Assembly: GCA_937983305.1 (NCBI GenBank)
Contig: CALKAJ010000331.1
Location: 1 to 9,596, forward strand
DNA: 9,596 nt
DNA from: an uncultured Ignavibacteriota bacterium
GTDB taxonomy: Bacteria; Bacteroidota; Ignavibacteria; Tepidaquicellales; Tepidaquicellaceae
Direction of reading: 5' to 3'
Numbering within the stretch: position 1 is the stretch's first letter; each line of letters begins with the position of its first letter. Positions 7,134 through 9,596 of this stretch are shown in pieces. A model generated the notes under the pieces. That model had not been told where the DNA came from. It saw only the letters and a program-made list of their open reading frames with translations, and searched no databases. A program made the translations under genes and the position numbers.

Positions 7134-7150
7134 GGAGTTTGGGAATCAGA
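7134..7150 (+). repeat. 17-bp repeat, copy 3
   Basis: Exact copy of GGAGTTTGGGAATCAGA, 45 bases upstream of the -33 element of the merR promoter. The preceding AAC is shared with copy 1. Confidence 0.9.
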
Positions 7151-7194
7151 AAATAAAAATACTATGGTGATTATACCCCCCACAAATTTTTTTC

Positions 7195-7225
7195 TTGACA
7201 TTGTTACGTAATACTGTCATATTTG
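7195..7225 (+). promoter_or_regulatory. Candidate promoter of the merR-VIT/vWA unit
   Basis: TTG (7195-7197, within TTGACA) and a -7 box CATATTTG (7218-7225, one mismatch to TAnnTTTG) are separated by 20 nt, the same spacing as in the hsdM promoter candidate. Transcription would begin around 7231, leaving a leader of about 15 nt before the ATG at 7246, with no Shine-Dalgarno. The palindrome 7196-7219 fills the spacer. Confidence 0.55.
7196..7219. promoter_or_regulatory. 24-bp near-palindrome in the promoter spacer, likely MerR-family operator
   Basis: Outer arms TGACA (7196-7200) and TGTCA (7215-7219) and an exact centre TTACGTAA (7204-7211) make 20 of 24 bases symmetric. MerR-family proteins characteristically bind a dyad placed between the two promoter elements, and that is exactly its place here, directly upstream of a merR-type gene. 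Autoregulation of the downstream pair is therefore likely, though activation versus repression cannot be read. Confidence 0.6.
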
Positions 7226-7245
7226 TAAAATTTAATTTTCTTATT

Positions 7246-7674
7246 ATGGCTAAGTATTCAATCTCCGAAGTTGCGGCTCTTACTAACTGCACTAAAAGAA
7301 CCATCAGGTATTACGTTCAACTGAACCTTATACCTCCTCCCGTTACCTCGGGTCGTAACAGCTTTTATGACGATAATCACGTCCGATTGATTAAGCTGAT
7401 TAAAAAGCTGCAGGATGAATATCTGCCCTTGAGTAAAATTAAGGATATTATTGATGATAAAAAAAATCTGAACAGATATCTTAAATCTCCGGGTAAATCT
7501 CCGGCCGGCTCTCCTGAATTCTCTGCCGTCAGACAAAGAATGATTAGAGTCTCAATTTCTCCGGATGTTGAAATTCACTTTAAAGATTATCTGCCGGGTA
7601 CTTTAAAAAATAAAATTGAAAAAATTATTAATTTTTCTGTTGAATTATTTAATTCAGAAGGGAGCTTAAATTGA
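7246..7674 (+). CDS. MerR-family transcriptional regulator
   Basis: A 142-residue DNA-binding regulator. Residues 3-70 form a typical MerR winged helix: YSISEVAALTNCTKRTIRYY for the helix-turn-helix, LNLIPPP and GRNSFYDDNHVRLIKLIKKL for the wing and following helix. There is no pattern of metal-binding cysteines (only Cys15, inside the HTH), so it is not a mercury/copper/zinc-type sensor. The C-terminal part is short: a Ser/Gly/Pro linker (about 81-92, KSPGKSPAGSPE), a beta-like RVSISPDVEIHF (101-112) and a helix (120-136). I do not recognise this sensor domain. The ATG at 7246 is chosen because the family fold begins right there; an in-frame TTG at 7195 lies within the promoter. Its stop codon overlaps the TTG start of the VIT/vWA gene, so the two are co-expressed. 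The palindrome just upstream suggests autoregulation. Its ligand and other targets are unknown. Confidence 0.9.
   Translation: MAKYSISEVAALTNCTKRTIRYYVQLNLIPPPVTSGRNSFYDDNHVRLIKLIKKLQDEYLPLSKIKDIIDDKKNLNRYLKSPGKSPAGSPEFSAVRQRMIRVSISPDVEIHFKDYLPGTLKNKIEKIINFSVELFNSEGSLN
7657..7673 (+). promoter_or_regulatory. Strong ribosome binding site with TTG start for the VIT/vWA gene
   Basis: AGAAGGGAG lies about 6 nt before TTG at 7671-7673. This purine-rich site decides the start: the reading frame is open from here to the window end, the TTG overlaps the merR TGA stop (TTGA), and the next in-frame ATG (7743) would leave out about 24 residues and has no comparable site. Confidence 0.75.
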
Positions 7675-9596
7675 ACAAAAAGAAATCCGATTCTAAATTC
7701 TCGTGTGAGCTTGGTGATGATAAATTCATCCCGCTAAAATCTATGGAAATTAATGCCGATATTATTTCCCGGTTTATGACTTTTCATCATAAATTTTATT
7801 TTGAGAACATATCCGATAATCATATCGAAACGGTTTTTAATTTCCCGATGCCTTTTAAATCCAAAATCTATAAATTGAATGTTGAGACTGATGATTTTTC
7901 TGTTGATTACGTTGTTAAGGAAAAAGAAATTGCCACTAAGATATATGACAAAGCCCTTAAAGACGGTAACTTTGCTTCTGTTGTCAGAAAACACAGGGAT
8001 GATGTCTTTTCCGCCCATATTGGTAATATTCCGCCGAAATCTAAATGCATAGTTAATCTTTACGCTTTGCAGCATATCTCTTCCGTTGATAATAATTTCC
8101 GTATCGCTTTGCCTACAGTCCTCGCTCCAAGATATATTTCACCTGCTGATATTTTTGATTCAAAACCATCTGACATTGCTCCTTTCACTTCACCTGTTTT
8201 AAAAGATTCTGCTCCATATAAGTTATTTATTAATGTTAATATTCATTCAGCATCAGACATCATCAATATTAATTCTCCTTCGAATAAAATTGAAATCAAA
8301 AAAAGTAAAAATAATGTTTCCGTTTTTTTAGGCGGTGATAATAATATTCCCGACAGGGATTTTATTCTGGAATATGAGAAGGTCGCAGATAATCTTCTTC
8401 ACCCTATTGAAGCCGTGAAAGAAAATAAAAGATATGGCTTTTTTGAGTTTATGCCCTCAATACCTGTAACTTCCGTTTCCGAGCCCAAAGAATTTGTTTT
8501 TATAATTGATACATCCGGCTCAATGAGCGGCTCCAAAATTGAACAAACTAAAAATATGCTCTCGCTTTGTCTCAGACATTTGCGTGACGGAGATTTGTTT
8601 AATATTTATGAATTTAACTCCAACTTTACTTCACTTTTTAATACTTCCCGTGAATATAATTCTGAAAATCTTCAACTTGCCGATAATTGGCTCGATAATC
8701 TTGAAGTAACAGGTGGTACTGAAATTGCCGGTTGTCTTTTCACTGTTTTAAATAATCCTAAAACAGCACCGGTTAAAGAAATTATTTTGCTTACTGATGG
8801 TGAAGTTTTTGGCGACGCAGGAATCTTAAATTCCGATTTTGTTAAGAAATCCGATTGTAGAATTTTTACATTTGGTATTGATACGGCTCTGAATTATAGT
8901 TTCATTTTTAATCTTGCTGAAATCACCGGCGGAAAAGCTGAGGCGATTTTACCAAATGAGAAGATTGAAGATGTTGTAGTCAGGCAGTTTTCGCGTATTA
9001 TTTCTCCCGTTATTTCCAATATAAAAATTGAAAATTACGGCTCTTCTATCGGTGAATTATATCCGCGTAATTTGAAGACAGCTTTTAATCTGGAGCCGCT
9101 CTATTTCGTTGCTGAACTTAATTCCACCGATAAGGAAAATCTGATTTTTTCTTATGAGTCTTCTGGTAAATCGTTTACTCATAATATAAATTTTGATATG
9201 AATTTTGAAAATAATTATTTTGACATTCTGGATTTACTATTCAAAACTGAAAAAATTAACTTTCTGGAAAATAGTTATAAGTCCAATCCTGAGTTATCAC
9301 GGGAGTTGATAGATTTTTCCGTCAAGGCAAATATAATCTCGAATCTTACTGCCTTTGTTGCTGAAAAAACACTGAAAAATAAACCAATGGGTTTACCTGA
9401 AAAAATTATTATTCCGCTTAATTTGCCGAATGAGTGGAGTATTGAAAAATTAGTTCATTTTGAAGCTGAGTGCAAATGTCCGGGAATATTTGATGAACCT
9501 GCTTATAAACGTAAACTTGATCTCGAGTTCGATGCCATAGATTCTACTGAAATATTAGCCTGTAAAATAGCTAATACTTTCATTCTTGATCCTATC
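7671..9596 (+). CDS. VIT domain plus von Willebrand factor A domain protein (3' end cut by window)
   Basis: 642 codons are open to the right edge without a stop. An N-terminal VIT domain (about 25-138) shows VFNFPMP (55-61), the VKEKEIATKIYDKAL helix (82-96) and VFSAHIGNIPPKSK (112-124). A vWA domain (about 273-445) follows with a complete metal-ion-dependent adhesion site: DTSGSMSG (280-287; Asp280, Ser282, Ser284), TGGTE (347-351) and LTDGE (374-378; Asp376). A later segment, FSVKANIISNLTAFVAEKT (549-567), matches the element that follows vWA in inter-alpha-trypsin-inhibitor-heavy-chain-like proteins. No signal peptide or membrane segment is seen at the N-terminus, so the visible part looks cytoplasmic, unlike many vWA proteins that act outside the cell. 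It is co-transcribed with and probably translationally coupled to the MerR regulator. The vWA site should bind a divalent metal and a partner protein; the partner is not in view. The domain call is firm; the cellular role is unknown. Confidence 0.88.
   Translation, partial: MNKKKSDSKFSCELGDDKFIPLKSMEINADIISRFMTFHHKFYFENISDNHIETVFNFPMPFKSKIYKLNVETDDFSVDYVVKEKEIATKIYDKALKDGNFASVVRKHRDDVFSAHIGNIPPKSKCIVNLYALQHISSVDNNFRIALPTVLAPRYISPADIFDSKPSDIAPFTSPVLKDSAPYKLFINVNIHSASDIININSPSNKIEIKKSKNNVSVFLGGDNNIPDRDFILEYEKVADNLLHPIEAVKENKRYGFFEFMPSIPVTSVSEPKEFVFIIDTSGSMSGSKIEQTKNMLSLCLRHLRDGDLFNIYEFNSNFTSLFNTSREYNSENLQLADNWLDNLEVTGGTEIAGCLFTVLNNPKTAPVKEIILLTDGEVFGDAGILNSDFVKKSDCRIFTFGIDTALNYSFIFNLAEITGGKAEAILPNEKIEDVVVRQFSRIISPVISNIKIENYGSSIGELYPRNLKTAFNLEPLYFVAELNSTDKENLIFSYESSGKSFTHNINFDMNFENNYFDILDLLFKTEKINFLENSYKSNPELSRELIDFSVKANIISNLTAFVAEKTLKNKPMGLPEKIIIPLNLPNEWSIEKLVHFEAECKCPGIFDEPAYKRKLDLEFDAIDSTEILACKIANTFILDPI

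Larger units (their letters stand above)
6713..7245. other. Divergent intergenic region between the hsd operon and the merR unit
   Basis: About 530 AT-rich bases with no convincing gene. It separates two diverging transcription units and holds the promoter elements, inverted repeats and 17-bp repeats listed separately. The part next to hsdM (6713-6840) has no feature I can name and would be a leader of about 120 nt if the promoter at 6842-6873 is used. No tRNA, transposase remnant or rho-independent terminator was seen. Confidence 0.7.

Noticed and set aside
7041..7150. CRISPR array
   Set aside because: Only three 17-bp repeats with unequal gaps (46 and 10 nt) plus an inverted copy; no constant repeat-spacer pattern and no cas genes.
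6971..7201. 76-codon minus-strand open frame with SDSQTP repeats, as a gene
   Set aside because: It consists largely of the 17-bp repeats, starts within the merR promoter palindrome, has no ribosome binding site, and the plus strand is equally free of stops over the same repeats.
7195..7245. TTG at 7195 as the start of the MerR regulator
   Set aside because: The extra 17 residues are hydrophobic and unlike the family, and the DNA there is explained by the promoter and operator; the MerR fold begins right after the ATG at 7246.
7734..8075. 113-codon minus-strand frame
   Set aside because: Lies wholly opposite the VIT domain coding sequence, which has clear domain motifs; no recognisable family or ribosome site.

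Overview
The window looks like an accessory (defence) region joined to a two-gene regulatory unit in a low-GC bacterium. Both promoters I can see pair a TTG at about -33 with a TAnnTTTG-like -7 box, the form used by the vegetative sigma factor of Bacteroidota and relatives. Most of the left-hand genes also lack strong Shine-Dalgarno sequences, as is common there. I would place the host in Bacteroidota or a close relative (the Ignavibacteria/Chlorobi side is possible), with moderate confidence and from sequence style only.

Left block, positions 1-6712, all minus strand. This is one tightly packed operon read right to left: type I restriction-modification methylase hsdM, a DUF1016/YhcG-like PDDEXK nuclease, specificity subunit hsdS, an OLD-family ATPase/TOPRIM nuclease (GajA-like), and a UvrD-like SF1 helicase (GajB-like) that runs off the left edge. 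hsdM/DUF1016 and gajA/gajB join by ATGA stop-start overlaps, DUF1016/hsdS overlap by 8 nt, and hsdS to gajA is a 7-nt gap. So a Gabija-type defence pair follows a type I M-S pair with a second nuclease between M and S. No hsdR is in the window; it may lie beyond the left edge.

Middle, positions 6713-7245: a divergent, AT-rich intergenic region. It holds a candidate hsdM promoter, a small inverted repeat, three copies of a 17-bp repeat (one forming a 12-bp perfect hairpin with an inverted partner), and a MerR-side promoter whose spacer contains a 24-bp near-palindrome.

Right block, positions 7246-9596, plus strand: a short MerR-family regulator, then a VIT-plus-vWA domain protein that begins with TTG inside the regulator's stop codon and continues past the right edge. 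The coupling and the operator-like palindrome suggest that the regulator controls both genes. I cannot assign a process to this pair.
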